Under the pieces are notes generated by a model. It worked only from the letters and a program-made list of their open reading frames with translations. It was not told where the DNA came from and made no database searches. The position numbers were made by a program, and so were the translations under genes. A stretch of 64,000 bases of DNA from Fontivita pretiosa (GTDB lineage: Bacteria > Planctomycetota > Phycisphaerae > Tepidisphaerales > Tepidisphaeraceae): NCBI RefSeq assembly GCF_050410795.1, contig NZ_CP191258.1:434001-498000 (forward strand), given 5' to 3'. Of this stretch, positions 42,881 to 52,256 are shown in pieces; position 1 is the first letter of the stretch, and the number at the start of each line of letters is the position of its first letter.

Positions 42881-43555
42881 ATGTGCAGGGCGGCGGCAAC
42901 ATGTTCGGAACTGGGCAATGACGTCGGTGCCTGGTCACGGCTGGCGCCGCTGATGCCGCCGCCGTGGTTTGACGGGGAATTCGAAAAGTTCCGACTCGCC
43001 GTTGAGCGAGCGGCTGCGGGGGATGTGCAGGAGAGTCGCCGCCTGCTGGGGCAGGTGCGCAGCGATGCCCTTCGCACATGGTACATCGTCCATGGGCAGA
43101 ACTCCGGTGTGTTCCGCAACCGGCACTACGGCATCCGCGCAACGATCATCGATACCGCCCGGCGTGGGGCGCCGCCCTCGGGCCTGGTGAGCCTGAGCTA
43201 CAAGCGGGACGGTTACCGCTGTCGGTACTGCGGCATGCGGGTGATCCCGATCGAAGTGCTCCGGCTGTACGAGGGCGTCGTCGGTACCCGGTTTTTCGCG
43301 GCGACGGCAAAGAACGCCAGCCACGGTGCCGCGATTGTGTTTCGCGCCACCTACGACCATGTAGAACCATTGAACTGCGGCGGCCGTCATTCGCTCGATA
43401 ACCTCGTCACAGCATGCTACTCCTGTAACTTCGGCAAAGGCCCTTACACATTGCAGCAATTGGGGCTTGACGATCCGCGGTCGCGACCGGCGATGTTGGA
43501 TTCCTGGGATGGTTTAGTCTCGCTGATACCGAAGCTGCGTCGCGCAGGAACGTAA
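42881..43555 (+). CDS. HNH endonuclease
   Basis: The protein has 224 residues from ATG 42881; GTG 42824 and ATG 42953 are also in frame. An N-terminal helical part (about 28-100) is followed by the zinc/HNH core. The zinc pairs are C114-x2-C117 (YRCRYCG) and C179-x2-C182 (CYSCNFGK). The catalytic segment is YDHVEPLNCGGRHSLDNLVT, with D159-H160 and N174. This is the typical single-strand or double-strand DNA-cutting HNH fold. The next gene, 30 bp downstream, encodes a PD-(D/E)XK nuclease, so the two are probably an operon. No methyltransferase lies nearby. The function is unknown; defence or DNA repair are options. Confidence 0.8.
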   Translation: MCRAAATCSELGNDVGAWSRLAPLMPPPWFDGEFEKFRLAVERAAAGDVQESRRLLGQVRSDALRTWYIVHGQNSGVFRNRHYGIRATIIDTARRGAPPSGLVSLSYKRDGYRCRYCGMRVIPIEVLRLYEGVVGTRFFAATAKNASHGAAIVFRATYDHVEPLNCGGRHSLDNLVTACYSCNFGKGPYTLQQLGLDDPRSRPAMLDSWDGLVSLIPKLRRAGT

Positions 43556-43584
43556 CGGCGGGCAGGACCTGGAAGGAGGAACAG

Positions 43585-44532
43585 ATGCCCGTATCTCTTG
43601 TCTTCGCGAACTGGTGGCAGGCGCTGTCCGCTGTGCCTCCAAGCAAGACCGCCCGCGACTGGTGGGCCAAAGACGATGCCCGCTGCCCGAGGTACGATCG
43701 ACTCTATCGTGTGTGGGGCGATCCGACGGACAGCACTCCACCGCCCTACTACAAGTCCGACAGGGAAAAACACCTCGTGCCGACGTTGTGGGAGAACTTC
43801 GCCCTATTCGCTCCCGCAGATGCCATCGCCGCAATCTACGAACAATTCCAGTTCGAGTCTCCCGGCCCCGCGATCGACTTGTGCTGGAGTTACGAGTTCA
43901 ACCTTGGCCACCAGGATCGGCAGTTGGATATCGTCATGCACGTTCGCTTTGCCGACCGAGACGAGATTATCATCGGAGAAGCCAAGGCGGGGCGCAAGCC
44001 GTTCGATGACAAGGACCTTGCCCCGCGCGATGTCATCGGGCGCGATGTCTTCCGATTCGCAGGCGTGAGACGTTACTTTTTGCTCGGCGATGCACCTGTG
44101 CCGCACGATTGGCACCGACACGGATACCGCCACCTCACTTGGCGCCGGCTCTGTGAGATCCAATCGGCTTTGTGCCAGACTCTACCCGAGTCTCCCGAGG
44201 TGCGAGAGCTGGTGCGGCGACTGATTGGTGCGCAATTCGCCGGCCACGGGATTGCAGCCGATCTGCCATCAAACGACATCAGTATCGACGACATTCAGCG
44301 AGAGGCGCAAGCGGTCATTCCAGGTGTGACCACAGAGAGGTGTCGCCAGTTCATCGCATGCGCCATCCAGCACATTCGCTGCCTGAGGGGATTGCCTTCA
44401 GACTCAGTACCCATCCCATATCTGGCAGCCGAGCCAACGGTCGAGCAGATCAAGCGGCGGTGGCGGCTTGGGTGTGGAACTCGCGCTGTAAATGAGAAGG
44501 CCTACTGGAAACTGCCGCCACGTCGTGCATGA
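43585..44532 (+). CDS. PD-(D/E)XK-type nuclease-like protein
   Basis: I know no named family for this 315-residue protein. A restriction-nuclease-like core is visible in the middle: YEFNLGHQDRQLDIVMHV with D115, a beta-hairpin, then DEIIIGEAKAG with E132 and K134, i.e. D-x16-E-A-K. A helix-rich C-terminal half follows (about 165-315). The N-terminal part has a Trp-rich segment (residues 10-30). GGAAGGAGG lies a few bases before the ATG. It follows the HNH gene in the same direction. The catalytic pattern is read by eye and not tested by profile search. Confidence 0.68.
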   Translation: MPVSLVFANWWQALSAVPPSKTARDWWAKDDARCPRYDRLYRVWGDPTDSTPPPYYKSDREKHLVPTLWENFALFAPADAIAAIYEQFQFESPGPAIDLCWSYEFNLGHQDRQLDIVMHVRFADRDEIIIGEAKAGRKPFDDKDLAPRDVIGRDVFRFAGVRRYFLLGDAPVPHDWHRHGYRHLTWRRLCEIQSALCQTLPESPEVRELVRRLIGAQFAGHGIAADLPSNDISIDDIQREAQAVIPGVTTERCRQFIACAIQHIRCLRGLPSDSVPIPYLAAEPTVEQIKRRWRLGCGTRAVNEKAYWKLPPRRA

Positions 44533-44602
44533 ATCCGGCGGCAGCCGGGTTGTTGTCGGGGTCCGGTTTGTGCGCTTCCTGTGTGCTGGTGATGCGGTTG
44601 AT

Positions 44603-44620
44603 CACCGATCCGAATCGGTG
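44603..44620. terminator. Hairpin between convergent genes
   Basis: CACCGAT-CCGA-ATCGGTG, a perfect 7-bp stem between the nuclease gene and nagZ, which converge here. No T-run follows. Confidence 0.35.
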
Positions 44621-44637
44621 CAGCGACGGACATCGCC

Positions 44638-45768
44638 CTAGCGCTCGGTGGGATCGGCGGGCGTGGGCATCGCGTCGGAGCAGTGGCTCCGCACCCGCTG
44701 CGCGATCGCCAGGTGCTGCTCGCAGCCGATGACACTCAAATCGGGCGAATCGGTCGGCTCGGCAACGTATCGACGACACAGCGCGTCGAGCCTGCGATTG
44801 GCCTGAATAACGCGCTCAACCGGCACGCGTCCGGACTCGACGGCGCGGATGAGGATATCGATGGCCTGGTTCTGCAATTCCGGCGAGTGACAGATGGCAA
44901 ACAGGTCGATTCCCGCCAGCGTGCCCAGCACGATCGCCTCCTCGAAGCCATAGTGCGAAGCGATCGCCTTCATTTCCATGTCATCACTGATCAGCAGCCC
45001 GTGGAATTGCATCTGATCGCGCAGCAATCCCTGGAGGATGGTGTGGCTCATGGTGGCCGGGTAGTGCGCGTCGAGCTTTCGGAACAGAACATGGGCACTC
45101 ATGATCGTCGCGACGCCGGCGCGCACCGCGGCCTGGAACGGCGGCAGCTCGATCCGCTGGAGGCGGTCCAGGTCATGTTCGAGCACCGGAAGCGTCAGAT
45201 GACTGTCCTGCCACGTGTCGCCATGACCGGGAAAGTGCTTTCCGCAGGCGGCCACCGCGGCGCTCTGGATGCCCGCGATCAGGGCGCAACCCAGATCGGC
45301 CACAAGCTGTGGATGCTTGCCGAGGCTGCGGTCGGCGATGACCGGATTGTTGGGATTGGTATCGACGTCCAGCACCGGCGCCAGCACCCAATCGACATTG
45401 ACGGCGCGGCTCTCGCGTGCCAGCAGCCTCCCAACCTGACGCGCCAGCTCCGGATCACCCGTGCGACCAAGCTCGCGCATCGATGGCACGGGCGTGAAGC
45501 CTCCGCCGCGAAGACGCATCACCCGTCCGCCCTCCTGATCGATCGCGATCGGCAACGGATGGACAGCGCGGCGCTTCAGCTCCGCACACAAAGCGGCGAA
45601 CTGCCCGGGTGATTCGACATTTCTGCGGAACAGCACCACCGCCCCGATACCACGATCCAGCAGCGATACCACGTGCGGCGGAATCGTCTTGCCGTCGAAT
45701 CCAATGCAGATCATCCTCGCCACGGCGCGGCGCAGATCACTGCCCACGAACTTTCGCTTTTCAGCCAT
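44638..45768 (-). CDS. nagZ: Beta-N-acetylhexosaminidase (GH3, NagZ type)
   Basis: It removes beta-linked GlcNAc in peptidoglycan recycling. The 376-residue protein has the single-domain GH3 layout: PIAIDQEGGRVMRLR, VLDVDTNPNNPVIADRSLGK, the catalytic-loop signature ACGKHFPGHGDTWQDSHLTL (His general acid and Asp) and the nucleophile region LLISDDMEMKAIASHYG. MAEKRKF at 45768 was taken as the start. The tail is a little longer than usual. It is followed, on the same strand, by nothing within 100 bp; an aldo/keto reductase gene lies upstream. Confidence 0.9.
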   Translation of the reverse strand: MAEKRKFVGSDLRRAVARMICIGFDGKTIPPHVVSLLDRGIGAVVLFRRNVESPGQFAALCAELKRRAVHPLPIAIDQEGGRVMRLRGGGFTPVPSMRELGRTGDPELARQVGRLLARESRAVNVDWVLAPVLDVDTNPNNPVIADRSLGKHPQLVADLGCALIAGIQSAAVAACGKHFPGHGDTWQDSHLTLPVLEHDLDRLQRIELPPFQAAVRAGVATIMSAHVLFRKLDAHYPATMSHTILQGLLRDQMQFHGLLISDDMEMKAIASHYGFEEAIVLGTLAGIDLFAICHSPELQNQAIDILIRAVESGRVPVERVIQANRRLDALCRRYVAEPTDSPDLSVIGCEQHLAIAQRVRSHCSDAMPTPADPTER

Positions 45769-45834
45769 GTGTTTCGAAACCGTTCTGGTCAGAACCTGTC
45801 GCAGGCCCACCCAACCCGTCAGATGCCCGCCCGA

Positions 45835-46755
45835 TCATCTCCAACCCTGCGGATGCTCGTCGCGCACGATGTCCAGTTCTGCGGCGGCGGCGTTCTGCTC
45901 CACCTGTTCGACGCTCTTGCACCCGGGGATCACACACGTGACGGCCGGATGCTGCAAGCACCAGGCCAGCGCCCAGCTCGCCATCGGAACGCCCGGGGGG
46001 ACTTCATTCTGTGCAATGTTCTCGACCTCGCGAAGCCTGGCGTCGATGACTTCGGGCCTGGCGCGTCCCCGCACGTCGGATGCGTCGAACCGCGCGCCGG
46101 GCTTGTATTTGCCGCTGAGATATCCGCTGGCCAGCGGCACCCGCGCCAGCACGCCCAGATTCTGCCGCATGCACGAAGGAAAGACCCGATCCTCAGGTTT
46201 GCGATCCAGCCGGTTGTAGACCACCTGGATGACCTGCACCTGCGCCTTCTGCGAAGCGTCGGTCTGGTAGAGATTGTCGTTGGGGCTGATGGAGTTGCCG
46301 ATGTGCCGCACTTTGCCCTGCTGCTTGAGCCGGATCAGGGTCTGCTGAAGCTCGGGATTGTCGAACTCCTCGTTGCGGATCGAGTGATACTGGAGAATGT
46401 CCACGTAGTCGGTCCGCAATGCGCGAAGCGATTGTTCAAGCTGGTGGACGGCGTCGGCGGCGCTGCGCTCGTCGGTGCGATTGAACGGGCCGTGAAATCG
46501 ATGTCCGAATTTCGTTGCGATTATCCAGTCGCCGCGCTGTGCGTGAATGGCCTGGCCGATCAGCGATTCGGAGGTGTGATCGCCATAGCATTCAGCGGTG
46601 TCGATGAGGTTGATGCCCAGATCGCGTGCCCGGCCGAGGATGCGATCGACCTCGTGCTGAGTGAAGCTTTTTCCCCACTCGCCTCCGAACTGCCAGGTTC
46701 CCACGCCGACGACGGAAACGCGAAGGTTGGTGCTGCCGAGCCTGCGGTATTTCAT
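45835..46755 (-). CDS. Aldo/keto reductase
   Basis: The 306-residue NADPH-dependent oxidoreductase is of the AKR superfamily: MKYRRLGSTNLRVSVVGVGT, the catalytic Asp/Tyr region INLIDTAECYGDHTSESLIG, Lys in WIIATKFGHRF, DYVDILQYHS and the cofactor end ALAWCLQHPAVTCVIPGCKS. The substrate is unknown. The longer frame upstream runs into the palindrome at 46798-46845 and was rejected. The gene is on the same strand as nagZ with a 66-bp gap, so the two may be cotranscribed. Confidence 0.9.
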   Translation of the reverse strand: MKYRRLGSTNLRVSVVGVGTWQFGGEWGKSFTQHEVDRILGRARDLGINLIDTAECYGDHTSESLIGQAIHAQRGDWIIATKFGHRFHGPFNRTDERSAADAVHQLEQSLRALRTDYVDILQYHSIRNEEFDNPELQQTLIRLKQQGKVRHIGNSISPNDNLYQTDASQKAQVQVIQVVYNRLDRKPEDRVFPSCMRQNLGVLARVPLASGYLSGKYKPGARFDASDVRGRARPEVIDARLREVENIAQNEVPPGVPMASWALAWCLQHPAVTCVIPGCKSVEQVEQNAAAAELDIVRDEHPQGWR

Positions 46756-46797
46756 GCCCGGCAGATTATGCGACATCAGCCCCGCCGCCAAGCCGAA

Positions 46798-46845
46798 AAG
46801 GGGTCGGGAGTCTTTTCCGGCGGCGGAAAAGACTCCCGACCCCTT
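46798..46845 (-). terminator. 22-bp perfect palindrome, terminator and REP-like element
   Basis: AAGGGGTCGGGAGTCTTTTC... pairs over 22 bases with its complement around a 4-base GCGG loop. On the minus strand it starts inside the stop codon of the large AsmA-like gene and is followed by TTTT, so it can act as its terminator. Its length and perfection resemble a dispersed palindromic (REP-type) element. Confidence 0.7.
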
Positions 46846-49800
46846 ATTTGTCCCGGGTGGTCGGTGGGCCCTGGCCACGGAAGACCTCGTCTACCGTCGT
46901 GGTCAGCGTGTTCATCGAGCGGGCACGGACCCGAGGCTCCTGGATCGTGCCGCGAACCTGAATCTGAAGCAGCTCGTGCCGCGCGCCGGTCAGCAGTTCC
47001 CCGATCAGCGGCAGCTTCAGCCAACTGGTGCTGTCGGTCACGAATTTCAGCCGAACCTTCCGGGAATCAAAATCGATCGACCCATCCCCCTGCATCAGCA
47101 TCTCCCGACTGCGCAGCTCGATCTGCTCGAAGGTCACCCGCGCGCCGTCGATGCTGTAACGAGTCGAGGCCTGCGTGAACGGGCTGGTGATCGGCAGCGA
47201 CAGATTCGTGATCTGAAGCAGCCCCAGCACCAGCGGAATGCGATACATCTGCCGGCCGACGACGGAAACGTCTCCTCGCCCCCGCCGGCTCTGGGGCTGG
47301 GCGTAGGTTCCCTCCAGCGCCAGGCTGGCCGAGAGCTGTCCCTGAATATCGGGTTCGGTTTCGCCGGCCAACTCACGCACGTCCGCGTCACGGAGGATCA
47401 GGTTGACGGCATAGCGCGACGGCCCTGCCTCGGGGAAGGCGTAATCGACCTGCCCGGCCATGCTCCCACCCGCCAGCTTCGCTTCGATCCTGCCGAGCGT
47501 GAGCTGATCGCGATCCGCGGACTTGATCAACACGGCGTGCAGGTCGGACATGGTCCGTCCCGCCAGCGTCAGCGACTCCATGTCGATCCGACCGGACAGT
47601 TCCGACAGCCGGCCATTGCGTGCCGATCCATTCAGCTCCAGCTTGCCGCGCACGTCCGCCAGGGGCACGCCCACATCCACTGCCGCACTGGCCGTTTCCA
47701 GAGTCGCTGCAAAATCGATATCGGCCAGAGCCAGCGGACCTGCGGCGGTTTCGGCACCGCGCGTGGTTGATTCCAGCGGCGCTGCCGGCGCGGTCGTCTG
47801 CTGCGACGGAGGCGCGATACGCAACTTGGAGAACTCAAGGTTCACCGTGCCCTGAAACTGCATCGACGCCAAAAGTTCTGCCAATGTTCCGGGCAGTGCG
47901 CGCCGAAGCTCGTCATCCAGTGCAACGTTCTGTCCGGCCAGTGTGAACTCCCAGATCAGCTCCTGCTGTTGTGCGTGCGGGGACTGCGACCGGGCCGGCG
48001 CCGCAGCGCCGGTTCCGCTGATCCGAATCTTCGCGTCGCCGTGACGCGCTGTCAGGTCCGTGAGAGTCACGCGATCGGGATGCACCGTGACGGTGCCGGC
48101 AAGCTGATCGAGCCGATACGGCAGTGCGGCCGGCGTGGCACTGAGCCGCCGGGGCGTGAGGACGATCTCATACCCGCCCGACCGCGGCGGCGGCGCCGGT
48201 GACTGCGAGATCTGGGGATTCAACGCTTCGCTGACGGTCCCGCTATACGCTACCGCCACATCCAGCGTGCCCTGCGGGCGAACCTGATCCCATGCCTGCT
48301 GCGCCTGCCTGGGCAGCAGTTTGTACAGCGCCGGATCGAGCACCAGGTCGCTGGCCGACGCCTGAAGCACCAGCCGGGGGATCTCGTTCGGCCAGGCGAT
48401 CTCTCCTCGCGCGGTGATGGTGGCCTGCCCGCGCTTGCCGCGCACGTCATTAATGGTCAGCTTCTGATTCGTGAGGCGCAGGTTCGCCTGAACTTCGGAA
48501 ACCGCAAAGGTGCCGTCCGTCGGCCAAAGCGTGCCATCGTGCAGCGCAATCCGCAGATCGTAGTCCAGGTCCACAGCAGACTCGTCGCTCGGTGTGAATG
48601 GTTGCTCAGCGGCCCGGGCAGTCGATGCCGTCGGGGAACCCTGAATCGCGGCTGCGGAGTTGTCCGCGGCGCGCCGGGCCGGCCTGATGGTCCCTTCCAG
48701 GTCGAAGCGGCCGCCCACGCCGAGCTTCTGGATCCAGGCTCTTCGTGCGGCGGGCAACGCCTCCAGCAGCGCGCGGTCGATGGGGACATTTCTCGCGCTG
48801 ATTCGCAGATCCGGATACAGCGTGGGGCCGGACCGCTGGGCGCCCGGCGCGGCGCGCTCGCCCGGCCAGGAAACGCGCCCGTCGATCCGCAGCGTCGCAT
48901 CGCCCCGGCTCATGTTGACGTTCACCAGCTCCACATGATCATCACGGATCTTCAGCAACCCGTTCACACCGCTCATGAAATACGGGAAGCCCACCAGCGA
49001 GCCCGAAGCGTCGTCGAGCTGAATGTTGGTATCGATGATCCAGTGTGACTCCGGCCCGGCCAGGCGAATCACCGTACAGACGAAATCACCGCTGAATCTG
49101 GGATATTCGCCCCGGCCCGGCGCGTCGAAGAGCTTCAGCGCTTTTTGCGTAAGCGGCGGGAAAGCGGCGATGAGGGCCGGTTCGTTGGATACCTGCTGTC
49201 CGGAGACGATGATGTCCACCCGCGCATCGGGCCCGAACGGGCCGATCGTGCCGTTGATTTCGACGAACCGATCAGCGTTGGGACCGCCCGCGACTCCTCG
49301 ACCGCGGATGCGGTCCAGCTTCAGGCTCTCCACGCCCGTCTGCGGGTCGTGGCTGAGGATGATCCTGCCGGTGGTCTGACGCAGCGGATACGGAAACTTC
49401 TGGAAGCAGAAGTTGCCATCGACGATCTCAATCTCGCCGCTGACGCGGGGGCGTGCTCCGGGCGTGGGACGGTCCACATCCACCCAGAAGCGGCAGATCC
49501 CGCGCGGCTTGAAGTGATCGTAGATCTCGCGTACCGCCGGTGGCAGCGAGTTGAGGTATCGCGGCGCCGCGGGAATCTCGATGTTCTGAAAATCCGCGGT
49601 CTCGATCCGCACGTGCGCCACCGCCGCAGGCGTATACCCCCGGATTGTTCCGGAGACTTTGAACGGAAAGCCCTCCAGCCAGCCGTTGAGGTCGTCGATC
49701 TGGATCGTCTGGTCGTCGTCGAAGACGAATCGGCCATGAACGCGCTTCAGGACGATCGGCTGAGGCTCGACCAGACGGGCAACATGGTCGATGAACCCGC

Positions 49801-50818
49801 GTCGATCCAGTCCCGCCAGGCGCATCGCCCCGAAGGCATCGTGCAGATCGCGCAGCACCCGATCCTCGTCGGCGCCCATCCACTCCTCGGGACGCACCGC
49901 CAGCGTCACGCTGCGAAGCTCGATCTCCACACGATATTCCGTCTGTTGCTTGCCAGTGATCGGCGGCCGGTAATACAGCTTGGGGATGTCCACGCGCCCG
50001 GCCAGCCCATGCTGTTCCCACCATTTGCGAACTTCGGGGGGGAGCATCGCCTTGACATCCGGCCCGAACTCGAAGTTGTACAGCGAGGCGGTGAGTTCCC
50101 CGCTGCCCATGGCGATGCTGCCGGAAACCATGGGCCCGATTCCCGCCGACGGCCCGCGGCTCTGGAAGGCGAAGTTGTAGACTTTGCTCTCCGGCACGGG
50201 GCTGAGCAGCCCCTCGATGCCGATGGAGCTGCGTTCCACGACTGCGCCGCGCGCCACGCGGGCGTAGTCCACCTGGGCATTGCGAAGCACGATTTCGGGC
50301 AGCTCGATGCGTCTGGCGGGCGAGTTCAGGGGCGGCGGCGACGCCGCACGCCGCTCCATCAGCCGCGCATAGTTGCGCCGGCCCGACTCGGCATCCTCCA
50401 TCACGTGCACGCGTGGATCGACCGCGACGATGCGAGTGGCCTCCAGTCTCCCGCTGATCAGTGCGCGCGGATCGTACTGAATCAGCAGAGACTGGGCGCT
50501 GAACAGAAGCGAATCCGGCCCCGGCGAAGAATCGACGTAGACCCGAACCTTGTCCAGCCGCAGTCCCTCGAAGATCGAGAGCGTTGCATCGCCGACGGTC
50601 ACCGGGCCGCCGACAAGCTGCGTCAGATAGGTCTGGGCCATCTGTCGCACCCGCCGGGAGTCGGTGATGAACCAGTATGCCCCGATGATGGCCCACAACA
50701 GACACAGCAGGACACCCATGGCCCAGCGTCGCGCGTGGGAGACGCGTGGACGGAACGGGTGCCCCGGCCGCCAGGTGCGGTCGAAAAGCCTTTCAGGAGT
50801 TGTCGCCGACTTTGGCAT
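46844..50818 (-). CDS. Large AsmA-like membrane-anchored protein
   Basis: The 1324-residue protein has a short basic cytoplasmic start, one membrane helix (about 34-52) and then a very long, beta-rich extracytoplasmic part. Repeated motifs of the AsmA/DUF3971/TamB-type bridge proteins are visible: VTVGDATLSIFEGLRLDKVR at the start, several blocks of the type NGLLKIRDDHVELVNVNMSR, and a C-terminal part with DGARVTFEQIELRSREMLMQ then GDGSIDFDSRKVRLKFVTDS. Such proteins are thought to transport lipids between membranes. The ATG overlaps the upstream glycosyltransferase gene by 26 bp, which points to one transcript. Confidence 0.75.
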   Translation of the reverse strand: MPKSATTPERLFDRTWRPGHPFRPRVSHARRWAMGVLLCLLWAIIGAYWFITDSRRVRQMAQTYLTQLVGGPVTVGDATLSIFEGLRLDKVRVYVDSSPGPDSLLFSAQSLLIQYDPRALISGRLEATRIVAVDPRVHVMEDAESGRRNYARLMERRAASPPPLNSPARRIELPEIVLRNAQVDYARVARGAVVERSSIGIEGLLSPVPESKVYNFAFQSRGPSAGIGPMVSGSIAMGSGELTASLYNFEFGPDVKAMLPPEVRKWWEQHGLAGRVDIPKLYYRPPITGKQQTEYRVEIELRSVTLAVRPEEWMGADEDRVLRDLHDAFGAMRLAGLDRRGFIDHVARLVEPQPIVLKRVHGRFVFDDDQTIQIDDLNGWLEGFPFKVSGTIRGYTPAAVAHVRIETADFQNIEIPAAPRYLNSLPPAVREIYDHFKPRGICRFWVDVDRPTPGARPRVSGEIEIVDGNFCFQKFPYPLRQTTGRIILSHDPQTGVESLKLDRIRGRGVAGGPNADRFVEINGTIGPFGPDARVDIIVSGQQVSNEPALIAAFPPLTQKALKLFDAPGRGEYPRFSGDFVCTVIRLAGPESHWIIDTNIQLDDASGSLVGFPYFMSGVNGLLKIRDDHVELVNVNMSRGDATLRIDGRVSWPGERAAPGAQRSGPTLYPDLRISARNVPIDRALLEALPAARRAWIQKLGVGGRFDLEGTIRPARRAADNSAAAIQGSPTASTARAAEQPFTPSDESAVDLDYDLRIALHDGTLWPTDGTFAVSEVQANLRLTNQKLTINDVRGKRGQATITARGEIAWPNEIPRLVLQASASDLVLDPALYKLLPRQAQQAWDQVRPQGTLDVAVAYSGTVSEALNPQISQSPAPPPRSGGYEIVLTPRRLSATPAALPYRLDQLAGTVTVHPDRVTLTDLTARHGDAKIRISGTGAAAPARSQSPHAQQQELIWEFTLAGQNVALDDELRRALPGTLAELLASMQFQGTVNLEFSKLRIAPPSQQTTAPAAPLESTTRGAETAAGPLALADIDFAATLETASAAVDVGVPLADVRGKLELNGSARNGRLSELSGRIDMESLTLAGRTMSDLHAVLIKSADRDQLTLGRIEAKLAGGSMAGQVDYAFPEAGPSRYAVNLILRDADVRELAGETEPDIQGQLSASLALEGTYAQPQSRRGRGDVSVVGRQMYRIPLVLGLLQITNLSLPITSPFTQASTRYSIDGARVTFEQIELRSREMLMQGDGSIDFDSRKVRLKFVTDSTSWLKLPLIGELLTGARHELLQIQVRGTIQEPRVRARSMNTLTTTVDEVFRGQGPPTTRDK

Positions 50819-52130
50819 CGCCTGGAGCGGAACGGTGCGAGGGTTTGGGCGATCCGGCAACCGGCAGCCGCCGGATCGCCAGGTCCCGGACGATCTGAAG
50901 ACCGGCGCCCGCCAGTATTGCCATCGGCACATCCGCGGGAAGCCGGTAACGCAGCGACCCGATGGTCAGGGCATGAGCCATGGTGAAGTACGCCGCCGGT
51001 AACAGCAGTAACAGCTTTGCCGACCTGGGCATGGGCCAGAGCCACAGCCCCAGCAGCGTCAGCAGATACATCGGCAGCATATACCCTGCGGCCACGGCCA
51101 GCACGCGCCAGTCGTTTCCGAACTGGTTGCTCAAGGGTATCGGACTCCACAGCCGGGCGATCTTGATGCCGGCCAGCTCGATCGCCCGTCGCGGATGTTC
51201 TCGGACGAACTGCATCGCCAGATCAGTCAGATACCGTGATCGGCCCACTTCGTCCATGGTTTTCAGTTGTGGCATGTTGCGGATGAATCGCTGATCGCTG
51301 GCGCCGGTGGCGTCGGGGTTCAGGCCGTCGTAGAGCGTGATGCCGCTGTTGGTGGTGGTCCAGACCCAGGCGTCCAGCACCAGCCGGTTGCGCCACGCCC
51401 AGGGTAGCAGCACCAGCCCCGTCAGCAGCAGCGAGAAGCTGCCTGCCGGGGGGAACCAGCGCCAGTCATACGGCTGGCGCTGGTGGCGGTTCAGGAAGGC
51501 GGCGGCGATGGAGAGGATCGTCGGCAACAGCAGCGCCGAGGGCCGCACCAGCACCGATAGCGCCAGCATCAGCACGCCGGCGCACCATGCAAGCAGCGCC
51601 CGTGGCAACGACCGGCTCCCTGCGGGCTGGCTGATCAACAGGACCATGCCCCAGATGAGCATGGCGGCAAACAGGGTCTCGGAAAGGATCAGGCCGCAAA
51701 AGTAGATCAGGAAGGGATTGACCGTCAGGATCGCCGCCGCGTACAGCCCGACGGATCGACTGACCAGCCGCCGGCCCAGCAGATACGCCGCCAGCACGTT
51801 TGAAGCATCAATGAAACACTGCACGATCCGCACGGTCTGCACGTGCGCGCCGCACGCCGCGATCAACGCCGGATACAGCGGCATGCGATAGGCGTAGACC
51901 ACGTCGGAAAAGCGGGTATCGACGAAGTGCAGTCCCTGCCCGGCGCGCAGGTTTCGGCCGAGTTCCAGATACTCGAGCTGATCGGGCAGGCGCTGAACAA
52001 ACGCCAGGTCGGCAGGCAATCGAATCACCCAGCCCAATCGCAGCAGCAGAGCGCTCATGACGATCCCCGCGACCCAGAGGTCGATGCGACGGATCGATGC
52101 TGTTGGGCGCGGGGCGTCATTCAGGCTCAT
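50793..52130 (-). CDS. GT39/ArnT-like membrane glycosyltransferase
   Basis: The 445-residue polytopic protein has about 10-12 membrane helices and features of the PMT/ArnT group: an acidic first periplasmic loop (LPDQLEYLELGRNLRAGQGL), FSDVVYAYRMPLYPALIAAC and LILSETLFAAML. Family members move a sugar from a polyprenyl phosphate donor onto lipids or proteins. The acceptor is unknown. It is followed, with overlap, by the AsmA-like gene. The C-terminal 30 residues are basic and Pro-rich. Confidence 0.8.
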   Translation of the reverse strand: MSLNDAPRPTASIRRIDLWVAGIVMSALLLRLGWVIRLPADLAFVQRLPDQLEYLELGRNLRAGQGLHFVDTRFSDVVYAYRMPLYPALIAACGAHVQTVRIVQCFIDASNVLAAYLLGRRLVSRSVGLYAAAILTVNPFLIYFCGLILSETLFAAMLIWGMVLLISQPAGSRSLPRALLAWCAGVLMLALSVLVRPSALLLPTILSIAAAFLNRHQRQPYDWRWFPPAGSFSLLLTGLVLLPWAWRNRLVLDAWVWTTTNSGITLYDGLNPDATGASDQRFIRNMPQLKTMDEVGRSRYLTDLAMQFVREHPRRAIELAGIKIARLWSPIPLSNQFGNDWRVLAVAAGYMLPMYLLTLLGLWLWPMPRSAKLLLLLPAAYFTMAHALTIGSLRYRLPADVPMAILAGAGLQIVRDLAIRRLPVAGSPKPSHRSAPGDAKVGDNS

Positions 52131-52227
52131 GAGCGGCTCAGCAGGCTACCCGGATGATCGCCGGGCGTCCAAGCGCGCGATCGAGGGCATTCCAGCGCAC
52201 TTGACAATCCGGTTATCTTAAGTTAAT

Positions 52228-52242
52228 TGAGAATGAGTCTCA
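52228..52242 (+). promoter_or_regulatory. Fur-box-like operator
   Basis: TGAGAATGAGTCTCA matches the 7-1-7 Fur pattern (TGAGAAT-G-AGTCTCA, six of seven pairs symmetric). It lies downstream of TTGACA (52201-52206) and overlaps the expected transcription start of the barrel gene, whose AAGGAG and ATG follow within 15 bp. Confidence 0.6.
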
Positions 52243-52256
52243 GTATAAGGAGAAAC

